From: Ilex aquifolium
Taxonomy: Eukaryota; Streptophyta; Magnoliopsida; Aquifoliales; Aquifoliaceae
Assembly (NCBI GenBank): GCA_951799425.1
Contig: OX637405.1
Span: forward strand, 19,007,089-19,071,088
Reading direction: 5' to 3'
DNA: 64,000 nt
The notes under the pieces were generated by a model that saw only the letters and a program-made list of their open reading frames with translations, was not told where the DNA came from and ran no database searches. A program made the position numbers and the translations under genes. Shown one piece after another: positions 57,601 through 61,899 of this stretch. Positions within the stretch are counted from its first letter, which is position 1; every line of letters begins with the position of its first letter.

Positions 57601-59415
57601 AGAAAAGTAGGTTCTTCATCAGTGGACGCAACTTAATTGGCCCAAAAATCTACCCTTAGTGGGTAAGCTTCTTTGTGGAGGAGAAACTGTTGCGAATGGA
57701 GTCCCTTAGTTCCAGGTAATATGAGATAACATTATCAATGCCTATGAAAATATTGCCATTCCATCAAAAAAGTAAGCTGGTGGAGGAGAACATATAGTGT
57801 AGAAGGGACTCCTCTGGATGTGGCCCAAAATGCCATTTCATCTCACAATGCCAGATTGGTCAAACATTTGGCCCAAGCGATTTTACTGTAGAATTTGTAT
57901 AGAAAATAATAGAAAACTAGAGCAAAATCTAAGAACAGCGTAAGGCTGATGGATGGGTATGAGAAAATCGATTTATGGAGAAGATGTGAAAAGGCAGAAA
58001 TTGAAGGGTTTGCAAGATTAAAAATTGCGTGGCCATTGATGTTTGTTAATTTGCTGATGCTTGAAAAGAGCGGACGAAGAAGATGATCGTTAGGCAAGAG
58101 TGAACAATAATGGGTGGCAGCTAGCTTGAACAAAAAAATCTGCTTGCTTGAAATGACTTAGTAGGTATGTACCTGCCCATAGGTTTAACCAGGTGCAAAT
58201 TTTTAGTCTTAGAGCAGGTGTCATTGAATCATTTTCTACTTTTCTATTCATTCACCATCAAAAGGTGATTGCCCCTTATTGCTTCTGCAAGCATAGGATG
58301 TTGAGAAGGTTCACTAGATGTAGAACTAACCTTTGACATTATTTACACAAAGTGTTCTTAGACTCGAATCCAGTGTCCCATGCTTTGCCGCCCAAGCCCA
58401 TATCTGGTTGATTAAATCTTATATGTGGTGATCTTATGCTCATGGCACGAGGAAATTGCTCTATATGGTGCGAATTGACAATAATGGTTATGTAAGTGGC
58501 CTTAAATAGTTGGGAGAGGATGTAGTTAAAATTTTAGAACACTGGGCCTACTGAAGTCTCTGAGAAGGTAGTTGGTGTATAACCCCCAATAATAGAACTG
58601 AATAATTCCAGGCTTTGGGAAATAAGAGATCATTGGAAGTGCCTAGTTTATGGTATTTCTTTGTTTATGATGTATGTTTATTTCTTAGATGACAGTGTCT
58701 AAGGATTATCTGCTATAAAATGCGCTAGTTTGCAATGGTTTCGAAAGGTTTAAATGAATATTTTTGCGTAAGTCAGATTTAGGTGATTGCCTTCATTACC
58801 TCATCCTGATTGATTGTAGTTGGTTAAAAAGGATCGGCACCCAGTTTGGTCCTTGCTGACAAAAGTGCTAGGTGGGTGGATTAGATGTGAACATAATATT
58901 TGATATTGTTTGCAAGTGGCTGCTCTGGTGTTCGATTCTACAACCTCATTTTCCTTAATAACTCTGCTCAAGGCGATTGGTTGTAGTTGATTATGCCTTA
59001 AAAAAGTAGCAATATTTAATTATCTCCCAACTAAGACGCTGGAAAAGGAGAGAGAACTTTGAATTGTAGGTTTTGACGTGGTTTCGCTTTGGAGTTCCTT
59101 TCACCACTAGTTGAGCAGAAGGAAAATATGTCATTGAATTGATATTTAATCAAAAAAGTTTCGAAAAAATGCGTATGTACCTGTCAAAACTTAAAGGGGA
59201 TTCAGTTTTTAAAGTGATTGTGTTACATTGATGATTTTGCTAAGGACTCAACTGCGATAAAGGCAGAATTACAGAACTTTGGACACCAACAAATAAATTG
59301 CTTATTTCTTTGCCTTAATGACAATTGTCATCTGAATGTTTTGGTGACATCATTTTTTTTTTGGAGACAGGTTGGATATGCTTCAGGGCCCTTGCAGAAG
59401 AAACAAAGGCAGTGA
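9506..59415 (+). CDS. COMM-domain protein gene, six exons over 49.9 kb (span of all exons)
   Basis: Joining exons 9506-9685, 13437-13607, 23513-23752, 35971-36060, 36572-36691 and 59371-59415 gives 281 codons plus TGA with no stop or frameshift. Residues 1-117 form a helical N-terminal region ([40 protein letters not shown]). Residues 118-197 are a Pro/Leu-rich linker with [10 protein letters not shown]. Residues 198-267 look like a COMM domain: [11 protein letters not shown] with the conserved Trp, VAVISLKLQD, then [19 protein letters not shown] and INEQLS. The tail is KKQRQ. COMM proteins in animals form the Commander trafficking complex and affect NF-kB and copper handling; the plant role is less known and is not inferred here. 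Introns are 3751, 9905, 12218, 511 and 22679 bp, all GT-AG and phase 0. The first Met of [10 protein letters not shown] was chosen over upstream in-frame Mets because those lie in the telo-box region. Confidence 0.85.
9686..11149. other. intron 1, left part, non-coding
   Basis: AT-rich intron without recognisable coding sequence. It has a C-rich block with a 19-base C run at 10796-10814. A GC-rich stretch at about 10835-10910 (AAGGCGCGAAGTGAAGCGCG) looks like a common plant dispersed repeat, but I could not delimit it. Confidence 0.5.
11150..12524 (-). mobile_element. copia element C1, internally deleted
   Basis: Minus-strand element. 12333-12524 is the 5' LTR and 12321-12332 a decayed primer site. 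11340-12200 holds leader and gag homologous to copia C2 (17790-18200 there; the 'acggttgcattgaatt' and 'tccaatttctctgg' blocks are shared). 11160-11330 matches the C2 integrase end (15990-16150). The join at about 11330-11340 lacks roughly 1.65 kb that C2 has. No 3' LTR is seen. Protein-coding capacity is gone. Confidence 0.72.
12333..12524 (-). repeat. 5' LTR of copia C1
   Basis: On the minus strand it starts TGTTATGTTACG, contains a TATATAAAT-like box (about 12445) and the block CTCTTAAGGGTATTTTTGG shared with the C2 LTR. It ends at the primer site TGGCATTAGAGC, a decayed TGGTATCAGAGC (12321-12332). Short CATAA repeats sit at the LTR start. Confidence 0.65.
12525..13128. other. intron 1, right-middle, non-coding
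   Basis: AT-rich, no open frame with family resemblance and no repeat ends recognised. Confidence 0.4.
13129..13269. repeat. 72-bp tandem duplication in intron 1
   Basis: Two adjacent units start CTAATGAGTTGGAATTT (13129) and CTAATTAGTTGGAATTT (13201). Both contain TACTTCATC.ACTTAGTAGG and TCATCCATAAA. They differ at several positions, so the duplication is not recent. Confidence 0.75.
13437..13607 (+). CDS. COMM-domain gene exon 2
   Basis: Fifty-seven codons, [15 protein letters not shown] to KEEIARDQ, after the acceptor TTACCATAG and before the donor CAG|GTGATT. It continues the helical N-terminal region ([20 protein letters not shown]). The splice to exon 1 gives ELEP-VLACLRS. Confidence 0.85.
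13608..14004. other. intron 2 start, non-coding
   Basis: Intronic sequence without element signatures, ending in the target site of the hAT-type element. Confidence 0.4.
14013..14927. mobile_element. non-autonomous hAT-type element, 915 bp
   Basis: Termini are inverted: TAGAGGTGCAA at the left and TTGCACCCCTA at the right. Further in, the arms stay complementary in a CCGAATCCAACCCG-type block. A perfect 8-bp target duplication ATTAAAGG flanks it (14005-14012 and 14928-14935), as hAT transposition produces. The interior has a CT-rich block near 14300 and no transposase frame. Removing the element restores 'ggggtattaaaggatggg'. Confidence 0.85.
14936..15440. other. intron 2 between hAT-type element and copia C2
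   Basis: AT-rich, no coding signal. Together with 13985-14012, GGGCATGTTTATTTGGGG on the left and a CTAAACATG end near 15265 could be the remains of an older MITE that hosted the hAT-type insert; the similarity is weak. Confidence 0.35.
15949..16776 (-). pseudogene. copia C2 integrase
   Basis: The frame at 15949-16596 reads [20 protein letters not shown] (first catalytic Asp), [17 protein letters not shown] (second Asp), then [14 protein letters not shown] where PQQNGVAERKNRH is usual. The catalytic Glu is therefore replaced by Lys. [12 protein letters not shown] and [14 protein letters not shown] follow, typical of plant copia integrase C-termini. Upstream, the start of the core is repeated by a 167-bp duplication (16443-16609 and 16610-16776). 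The missing Glu makes it inactive. Confidence 0.85.
16443..16776. repeat. 167-bp tandem duplication in copia C2 integrase
   Basis: Units begin GGGTACCAACTATTTTATG (16443) and GGGTATCAACTATTTTATG (16610) and are nearly identical, including AAGACGAGAATAACAATC. They lie within the integrase core coding region, so the duplication arose after the element's arrival or in an already dead copy. Confidence 0.9.
17080..18190 (-). pseudogene. copia C2 gag and protease
   Basis: 17945-18190 encodes the gag start with [17 protein letters not shown], the UBN2-type gag signature. 17089-17499 includes [15 protein letters not shown], a zinc-knuckle end with one Cys changed to Trp. In another frame near 17110-17140, [13 protein letters not shown] is the protease active box, preceded by a stop in place of Trp. 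Several frames are needed to read through. Confidence 0.75.
18783..18917 (-). repeat. copia C2 5' LTR with primer site
   Basis: The LTR occupies 18795-18917 (123 bp) and starts TGTTATGTTATG on the minus strand. It shares CCCTTAAGGGTA with the C1 LTR. TGGTATCAGTGC (minus, 18783-18794) is the primer site with one change. The C1 LTR is 69 bp longer. Confidence 0.7.
18918..20840 (-). mobile_element. copia element D, truncated (protease to RT start)
   Basis: Minus-strand copia fragment. 20640-20840 is a protease remnant with [10 protein letters not shown] in place of the usual SGASHHMT. 20224-20484 carries the GAG-pre-integrase box ([27 protein letters not shown]). 19428-20002 carries integrase ([32 protein letters not shown]). 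18918-19271 is the RT N-terminus ([35 protein letters not shown]). RT stops after about QWKLF exactly where the C2 LTR begins, so C2 inserted there or a deletion joined them. No LTR of D is seen. Confidence 0.75.
21011..22489. mobile_element. non-autonomous Mutator-like element, 1479 bp
   Basis: The ends are inverted repeats of about 90 bp: GTGAAAATTTCATCCACACC at the left and the complement GGGAAAATTTTATCCACACC at the right. A 9-bp target duplication TATTTTTTT lies at 21002-21010 and 22490-22498, the length Mutator elements make, although its T-rich sequence weakens it. The interior (21100-21620) is an irregular AT-rich array and 21950-22110 has GCATGAAAAAAATT units. There is no transposase. 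Confidence 0.7.
21110..21625. repeat. AT-rich degenerate repeat array inside the Mutator-like element
   Basis: About 500 bp built from irregular copies of ATTTAATTTTATCAAATTA and ATTAACATT words at 25-45 bp spacing. Nearly free of G and C. Probably slippage-derived. Confidence 0.7.
22626..22946. mobile_element. 321-bp MITE with 9-bp target duplication
   Basis: The target duplication GTATGAAAC is perfect (22617-22625 and 22947-22955). The inverted ends are GATCAAAATTTCGTTTCGG at the left and the complement GATCAAAATTTCATTTCGA at the right. Inside are CGTTTCGA/GGAAACGGAAAC blocks near each end. The 9-bp duplication points to the Mutator superfamily. No coding capacity. Confidence 0.85.
23045..23408 (-). 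mobile_element. LTR retroelement J remnant (5' LTR, primer site, short leader)
   Basis: 23215-23408 is an LTR with TG..CA ends: minus strand TGTTAAAATTTTATTT to AACTTTCA. TGGTATCAGAGCCA (minus, 23201-23214) is a perfect primer site. The leader (23045-23200) has a direct repeat of GGGTTTGTTTCTGACTGTGT (about 23118 and 23172). It lies 105 bp before exon 3, antisense to the gene. Confidence 0.75.
23513..23752 (+). CDS. COMM-domain gene exon 3
   Basis: Eighty codons from [17 protein letters not shown] to HDPPNDL. The acceptor is TTTTGTTTAG and the donor CTT|GTATGT. It encodes the linker between the helical N-terminus and the COMM domain, rich in Pro, Leu and Ser, with [10 protein letters not shown] as its most distinctive stretch. 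The open frame continues into the intron to 23797. Confidence 0.85.
24195..25673 (-). pseudogene. copia E reverse transcriptase and RNase H
   Basis: 25305-25673 reads [38 protein letters not shown] and [18 protein letters not shown]. The catalytic YVDD box lies at about 25260 and again at about 25140, because 120 bp are duplicated. 24676-24981 holds [19 protein letters not shown]. RNase H follows at 24497-24721 ([19 protein letters not shown]) and 24195-24440 ([32 protein letters not shown]). Stops and frameshifts separate them. Confidence 0.85.
25107..25346. repeat. 120-bp tandem duplication of the RT active-site region
   Basis: Units at 25107-25226 and 25227-25346 both start TATGCTAGTGATGTCATTAC and are nearly identical. 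Each contains the minus-strand code for LLFYVDDMI. The length is 40 codons, so the frame is kept. Confidence 0.92.
26000..26808. other. intron 3, non-coding
   Basis: No gene or clear element. A 103-codon minus-strand frame (26023-26334) has no family resemblance and is taken as chance. Confidence 0.45.
27596..27922 (+). repeat. 5' LTR of copia B
   Basis: 327 bp, closely matching the 3' LTR but with scattered substitutions and small indels, so the insertion is not recent. It contains AGGCCTATAAAAGG, a TATA-like box at about 27793, then a CT-rich stretch. CGTTATCTGCACTAATAG follows the LTR in the primer-site position; it does not match initiator-Met tRNA. Confidence 0.9.
28480..29330 (+). pseudogene. 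copia B gag
   Basis: The frame around 28540-28960 reads [19 protein letters not shown], then [20 protein letters not shown] and [19 protein letters not shown], a UBN2-type gag. Near 29065-29115, [20 protein letters not shown] is a zinc knuckle in which the second Cys is Tyr and the last is Ser. The end reads [18 protein letters not shown] before a stop at about 29330. Confidence 0.8.
29449..29805 (+). pseudogene. copia B protease
   Basis: 118 codons including CLVDSGTTH, the intact aspartic protease box at residues 24-32. [19 protein letters not shown] and [10 protein letters not shown] follow, typical of this copia family. A stop at 29803 cuts it from the GAG-pre-integrase box ([12 protein letters not shown], about 29930). 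Confidence 0.82.
30025..31080 (+). pseudogene. copia B integrase
   Basis: 30025-30564 reads [33 protein letters not shown] (first catalytic Asp), [20 protein letters not shown] (second Asp) and [16 protein letters not shown] (Glu). All three catalytic residues are present. A frameshift follows, and 30670-31080 carries the C-terminal part ([33 protein letters not shown]) and a linker ending PRKRKLKR. Confidence 0.87.
31320..33130 (+). pseudogene. copia B reverse transcriptase and RNase H
   Basis: RT begins with [20 protein letters not shown]; two TGG codons have become TGA in the motif [28 protein letters not shown] and [10 protein letters not shown] follow. About 175 bp of unrelated sequence (31832-32007) then precedes [24 protein letters not shown] (32121-32160) is the catalytic box. 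32201-32632 holds [20 protein letters not shown] and [15 protein letters not shown]. RNase H runs to about 33130 ([41 protein letters not shown]) with several stops. Confidence 0.85.
31832..32007. other. unexplained ~175-bp insert in copia B RT
   Basis: It separates codons for LKQSG from those for [10 protein letters not shown], which are adjacent in related elements as I recall them. Content: GGATATAAATAGATCTCC, then pyrimidine-rich sequence, and 'tctatttcccaaagttgggg'. No poly-A tail, inverted ends or clear target duplication were found; only CAAT occurs at both junctions. Confidence 0.6.
33389..33719 (+). repeat. 3' LTR of copia B
   Basis: 331 bp, starting TGTTGTACATATTAC right after AAAGGGGAG and ending TTTTACAACA before the AAAGA duplication. 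It differs from the 5' LTR by substitutions and a short insertion near 33430. An 11-base G run (33138-33148) lies upstream. Confidence 0.9.
33725..34894. other. interior of the long TIR element, right of copia B
   Basis: Non-coding. A (GA)n stretch lies at 34674-34692. No transposase or repeat family recognised. Confidence 0.45.
34981..35343. other. intron 3 right part, non-coding
   Basis: Ordinary intronic sequence; nothing recognised. Confidence 0.4.
35344..35596. repeat. 127-bp tandem duplication in intron 3
   Basis: Units start TTTGAGCGAGGCCATAAGAG (35344) and TTTGAGCGAGGCCATATGAG (35471). They share TTTACTTGACTTTGGGCATA and end ATCATTAAGTTCTGT. They are about 90% alike by eye. Confidence 0.88.
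35971..36060 (+). CDS. COMM-domain gene exon 4
   Basis: Thirty codons, [20 protein letters not shown] then [10 protein letters not shown], between the acceptor TTGATACAG and the donor AAG|GTATGA. It encodes the first half of the COMM domain with its conserved Trp and the Leu-x-Leu strand. Confidence 0.88.
36061..36571. other. intron 4 (511 bp), the only ordinary-sized intron
   Basis: GT-AG intron without a recognised mobile element. A 114-codon open frame (36112-36456) lies entirely inside and shows no family features. Confidence 0.8.
36572..36691 (+). CDS. COMM-domain gene exon 5
   Basis: Forty codons, [20 protein letters not shown] then [20 protein letters not shown], between the acceptor CCTTGTAG and the donor GTT|GTAAGC. 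This is the most conserved part of the COMM domain ([12 protein letters not shown], then INEQL). The open frame reads on past the donor, but the splice gives SSV-VGYAS with exon 6. Confidence 0.88.
36692..37484. other. intron 5 start, non-coding
   Basis: No element recognised before the duplicated flank of copia F. Confidence 0.4.
37485..37850. repeat. 182-bp tandem duplication spanning the copia F left boundary
   Basis: GATCCAGGTTTAAGACACC occurs at 37485 and 37667, and the sequences run parallel to ATGATAAAAGATGCAGAATA. Each unit has host flank plus the first part of the F LTR, so it formed after F inserted. Confidence 0.9.
37744..39482 (-). mobile_element. copia element F, left (3') part
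   Basis: 37744-37917 is the 3' LTR (TGTTAGAAGATGC on the minus strand), preceded by a polypurine tract AAGTGGGGGG. 38132-38392 reads [20 protein letters not shown] (RNase H). 38485-38718 reads [16 protein letters not shown] (RT end). 38800-39060 is a decayed RT start. The YVDD box is deleted. The sequence stops at 39482, where copia G is inserted, and continues at 46453 with integrase. Related to E and H. Confidence 0.8.
39640..40640 (-). pseudogene. copia G RT end and RNase H
   Basis: Minus strand. [20 protein letters not shown] (about 40550-40610) is the catalytic box, just left of the Mutator-like insert. 40043-40399 reads [20 protein letters not shown] and [17 protein letters not shown]. 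RNase H continues with [28 protein letters not shown] and [13 protein letters not shown], ending near 39650. Only a few stops interrupt it. Confidence 0.85.
41130..41200. repeat. alternating CAGTGTAACA/ACACTGTAACA minisatellite
   Basis: Four to five units alternate between 'cagtgtaacaaa' and 'tacactgtaacaaa', so the array is partly self-complementary (ACAGTG/CACTGT). It lies inside the Mutator-like element. Confidence 0.75.
41514..41615. repeat. (TA)n and (TG)n microsatellites
   Basis: Runs of TA at 41514-41528 and 41569-41590, then TG at 41590-41614, inside the Mutator-like element. Confidence 0.9.
41820..43620 (-). pseudogene. copia G integrase and RT start
   Basis: 43285-43608 reads [40 protein letters not shown] and [18 protein letters not shown] with the first catalytic Asp. 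The next blocks lie in other frames ([22 protein letters not shown] with the Glu). 42723-43049 ends integrase ([35 protein letters not shown]). 41881-42186 starts RT ([58 protein letters not shown]). Confidence 0.85.
43843..45313 (-). pseudogene. copia G gag and protease
   Basis: Gag starts at 45313 ([19 protein letters not shown]) with [14 protein letters not shown]. It continues at 44243-44962 ([37 protein letters not shown]). The zinc knuckle [20 protein letters not shown] is intact in another frame near 44360-44420 (Cys-x2-Cys-x4-His-x4-Cys). The protease frame 43843-44109 has [13 protein letters not shown], the active box, and [16 protein letters not shown]. Frameshifts separate the pieces. 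Confidence 0.85.
45314..46287 (-). other. copia G long leader, TG-rich repeats
   Basis: About 970 bp lie between the primer site and gag. On the plus strand they are rich in GGGCAGTGGGTTGGTCTGGG-type units (45640-45720) and GCAGTGGGTTTGTCGCTG-type words, giving a strong G/T bias. CTAGGGTTAGGCTAGGGTTA lies next to the primer site (46261-46280). Confidence 0.65.
46453..47000 (-). pseudogene. copia F integrase, right part of F
   Basis: Minus strand. [17 protein letters not shown] (about 46890) is the second-Asp region. [14 protein letters not shown] follows, with the Glu segment between them deleted. After a C/A tract (46707-46765) comes [20 protein letters not shown], then [10 protein letters not shown] to 46453. 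It continues the element cut at 39482. No LTR of F was found to the right. Confidence 0.7.
46707..46765. repeat. 29-base C run and A-rich tract
   Basis: C from 46707 to 46735, then TCCCCC, then a mostly-A stretch. It interrupts copia F integrase code. Confidence 0.95.
47001..47430. other. intron 5 segment before hAT, non-coding
   Basis: No coding family. Contains TGTCGGGTACGATACTTGTC-type repeats at about 47088. The small plus-strand frame 46892-47221 runs opposite the integrase and is not a gene. Confidence 0.4.
47988..51198 (-). pseudogene. hAT transposase (BED, DUF659, dimerisation domain)
   Basis: The start Met at 51198 precedes [14 protein letters not shown] finger near 50885-50960: [20 protein letters not shown] (Cys, Cys, His, His kept). 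DUF659 at 49572-49952: [40 protein letters not shown] with the first acidic catalytic residue. [18 protein letters not shown] (about 49460-49510) has the second Asp. 49158-49466: [14 protein letters not shown] (Cys-x2-His). 48592-49065: [20 protein letters not shown]. The dimerisation region 48213-48461 reads [21 protein letters not shown] probable 79-bp GT-AG intron lies at 48462-48540. Frameshifts near 49460 and 49070, a stop at 48210 and the insert at 50015 disable it. Confidence 0.9.
50015..50787. mobile_element. MITE inserted in the hAT transposase gene
   Basis: It separates hAT codons YAKLRE (about 50800) from [14 protein letters not shown] (about 49990). The left end GGGCCTGTTTGGTTTGCATC is a frequent plant MITE terminus. 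TCTCTAAAAACAGTA near the left matches the complement of the right part (TCTCAAAAACAGTA). The flanks AACTCCT and TACTCTT are only alike. The interior holds CCAGATCTGAAAA-type repeats (50360-50420). Confidence 0.6.
51602..51630. repeat. (GA)n microsatellite in hAT 5' region
   Basis: An uninterrupted run of about fourteen GA units. It generates several spurious Arg/Glu- and Ser/Leu-rich open frames around 51500-51930. Confidence 0.95.
52166..52387. other. intron 5 segment, non-coding
   Basis: Nothing recognised between the hAT element and the TRIM. Confidence 0.4.
52388..52629 (+). mobile_element. TRIM retrotransposon, 242 bp
   Basis: Two 72-bp terminal direct repeats, 52388-52459 and 52558-52629, start TGTTCAATTATAAATA and TGTTGAAATATAAATA and end TTTAATA. 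The primer site TGGTATCAGGAGGGCC directly follows the left repeat. A purine tract GAGGGGCG directly precedes the right repeat. The flanks TGCAG and TGCAA match at 4 of 5 bases. The 98-bp interior is non-coding. Size and layout fit a terminal-repeat retrotransposon in miniature. Confidence 0.88.
52635..54430. other. intron 5 segment, probable repeat-derived non-coding DNA
   Basis: No open frame of note. A 12-base C run followed by an A-rich run lies at 52910-52946. Perfect inverted arms AAAGTTATAGTTATGCAAC (about 53751-53769) and their complement (about 54009-54027) are 240 bp apart. The even, low-complexity style resembles a retrotransposon LTR, but I could not find ends. Confidence 0.4.
54667..55345. 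repeat. 341-bp tandem duplication in copia H
   Basis: ATACTTATGGAGGCGAGACT starts both units (54667 and 55008), and both end near GGGCACTGGGCCTTCCAG. The second copy lacks a few bases around TAGTTAGACTGGGAGC. Nearly identical otherwise. Confidence 0.93.
55313..55982 (-). pseudogene. copia H gag
   Basis: 55749-55982 reads [20 protein letters not shown] and the next frame [20 protein letters not shown], typical copia gag. Near 55320-55390, [20 protein letters not shown] is an intact Cys-x2-Cys-x4-His-x4-Cys zinc knuckle. Frameshifts divide the pieces. Confidence 0.82.
56763..56952 (-). repeat. copia H 5' LTR
   Basis: 190 bp. The minus-strand start is TGTTATAATATTTTAG. It holds CCTATTATATAAGGGC, a TATA-like box also seen in the E LTR (about 24107-24120), and a TGATCAAAATTTACA-type end beside the primer site. 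Confidence 0.7.
56953..59370. other. intron 5 right part, non-coding
   Basis: Mostly featureless. A 102-codon plus-strand frame at 57183-57491 (ending [13 protein letters not shown]) is not recognised. It has a leader-like Ser/Pro/Leu composition but no support as a gene. Confidence 0.4.
59371..59415 (+). CDS. COMM-domain gene exon 6 (terminal)
   Basis: Fourteen codons [14 protein letters not shown] and TGA after the acceptor TTTTTTGGAGACAG. It continues exon 5 in phase 0 (EQLSSV-VGYAS). The basic KKQRQ tail is what I would expect at the end of the plant protein. Being short and 22.7 kb away, it is the least certain exon. Confidence 0.75.
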   Translation, partial: VGYASGPLQKKQRQ

Positions 59416-61899
59416 TTAATTTTTGGCTCCCCACTCTCCTTATCTTATGGATCTTATATTTCTGGGCCATTTTCATAAGCAAATATCAAGTAGCATGTAT
59501 GATGTTGTATTCGGTATTATTAATTTAAAAAAGAACAGAAAAATTCTCTCAAACTTCTACTGCCAGTGGGTTTTATATGTTATACGCAGTACACAGGTAT
59601 TCAGTTTTGGTAATAGACAATTGATTGTGATCGGAACCACTAGTTGAAAATTGATTTTGTGAAATCACACAGATGATCTAGTTGTTCCTTACTTTGATAT
59701 CCACCCTGCGGCGGATTTGAATGAGGATATTTTTGTCAATTTTTTTATTAGGATAAATCATACCATAGATCCCTAGAAATTCATTTTGGTTCCTAATCTA
59801 TCAATTTTCTCCAATCTTGCATAATGAACTGATGTGATCCTCATGGGTAACTACCATTAAATATTGAACAAAGTGAGTTAGTCACATTGGTTCTGGAGTT
59901 ACCAACCTTTAGGCATGATTTTAAATTAAGTATTGGGGGCTGCATAATGATTCTCTTTCTCATTTCCCTTTGCGGTAAGGATATTTTTGGTAAGGCTGAA
60001 TTCATCCTCATATAACAATGAACACCAATAAATACCAGATTAAAAAGACCCAATATTAGTATCATGTGCACTTCAGTAGGGGTATTTATGGCATTTTGCT
60101 GTCTCTGGCATAACAACTTTTCCTTCTCCTCCCCCCTCTATCTCCACTCACATCCACTATCCGTTGACATCACCACTTCCTCCTGTGTGTGTGTGTTCGC
60201 ACCCCACCTTCCAACTGAAGTCATCTCCACCGTTAAGCTTCGATCATACCTACCATGTGACGGGCACGTGATTTTTTTGTCAAGCTTTTGATAGAATTGA
60301 ATGCACTAAACTAAAACTCGTCTTAAGTAGGAAAATAAATATAGAGCCATTTAATTTTAGCGTGATCATCTATGAAGCTGGTCCCAATACCCATAGAAAA
60401 AGGAGGAGAAAGAGGGAGGGGGGGGAGTTGGTTTTTTTGTTTCTATACAAAACCAACACTTATTTCATTTGCGATCTATAGACACTCAGCCCTCTCCCCC
60501 TAGTTCATAAACGAAGAAAAATCTCCAGCAATATTCACCACCCAGCATCCTCGGGAAATCTCATTGCTTCTCCCAACCCCCTTCCACTACCTCCCCGCCA
60601 CTCCTCTCCTCCACCAGGACCGAATCATCTTAACAAACTCCTCATCCCCTTTACCAGGCTTTTTGCAGTAGACTTCCACCACTCTCCACCCTTGCCTTTG
60701 CCTCTCCACCATTTTCTGTCATTCCCAATCTTTCTCTCTCTTCCCCCCCCCCCCCCCCCCCCTCCCCAGTACTCACCACCACCAACTCCACTCTTCACTA
60801 TTACCCCCCTCTCTTTCTCTTTCTCTCACTCTATTATCACACTACCTGGGGACCATTACTAAAGGTTTTCACTCAATCAAGGTCTTCAACTGGGTTTTTC
60901 TTATTGAAATCCTGATAAATCAAGTGAGAGAGATTATTATTTTTGGCATACGTTTAATTCAAAATCGTGCAACAAATGTATGCTTGAATATATCAATCAT
61001 CTGCGAAATTTGCAATAACATGATTGTGTTGCTAGTGTATCAATCCGTTGTGAGATTTGCGATAGCTTGGAAATTTCTCAGTTTGATGACTATTTGTGTG
61101 AATCGGCACATCTTGATTGTTGTTAATTAGCATTTTCTTGTTATTAGTCTATTGTAGTAGTCTGATAGGGTCTTTGCGTTGAGCATCTGCTTGAGGGTTT
61201 TCTAAATTGAATCCTAACTCGCTTGAGTTGCCACAATACTAATTGCGATTTTTTGTAATTGTAAATGATTACAATTGGCACGAATGCGTTCCACCATAAT
61301 GACTTATTGGGGTGGGAAAATAGCTATGGCCAGAGTAATTATGCTACTTAGAACACCTCAATGTGGCATCAATGGCACAAGTTACAATTAATTATTGAAT
61401 AGCATATATTGTGTCATTCGTGTTGACCCTATACTTTGTTATGTATGATTTTGATGATAATAAACATTTTAATACTATCTAATCATCAATTTTTTGTATT
61501 AGTTGATGAGGAGGAGATTGTGTGGATCTTCCCTCATAGTGAAACATGTGGATTGCAAGACAATGCTTAGAGGGGAAAAGGGTAAATAAGTTATTAAAAA
61601 TTATGCTTAGACAAACACTAATTTTAACCTAATTCGACCTCAATTACCTGTTCTAATAAAAAATTATCAATTAATAGTGAGAATCCATCTTCAATCACGA
61701 CGACCCCTTAAACCCATGAAGATTAGTGTATTGAATTTGTCAATAAACACTCAATACTCAATCTCTCATGGGGATCCCAACCCCATGACAACCAACCTAA
61801 TCAAGCAACTATATATGATGCAGATATTTAACCAATTACAATATCAAACACATAAAGCCCATGTGTGCATCAAATTGCATGTATGTATATAAATAACAA
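59416..61899. other. 3' flank of the gene and intergenic DNA
   Basis: No clear polyadenylation signal cluster was identified. A CT-rich region (60480-60840) contains a 20-base C run at 60743-60762 and a (GT)n at 60185-60200. No gene recognised. Confidence 0.4.
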
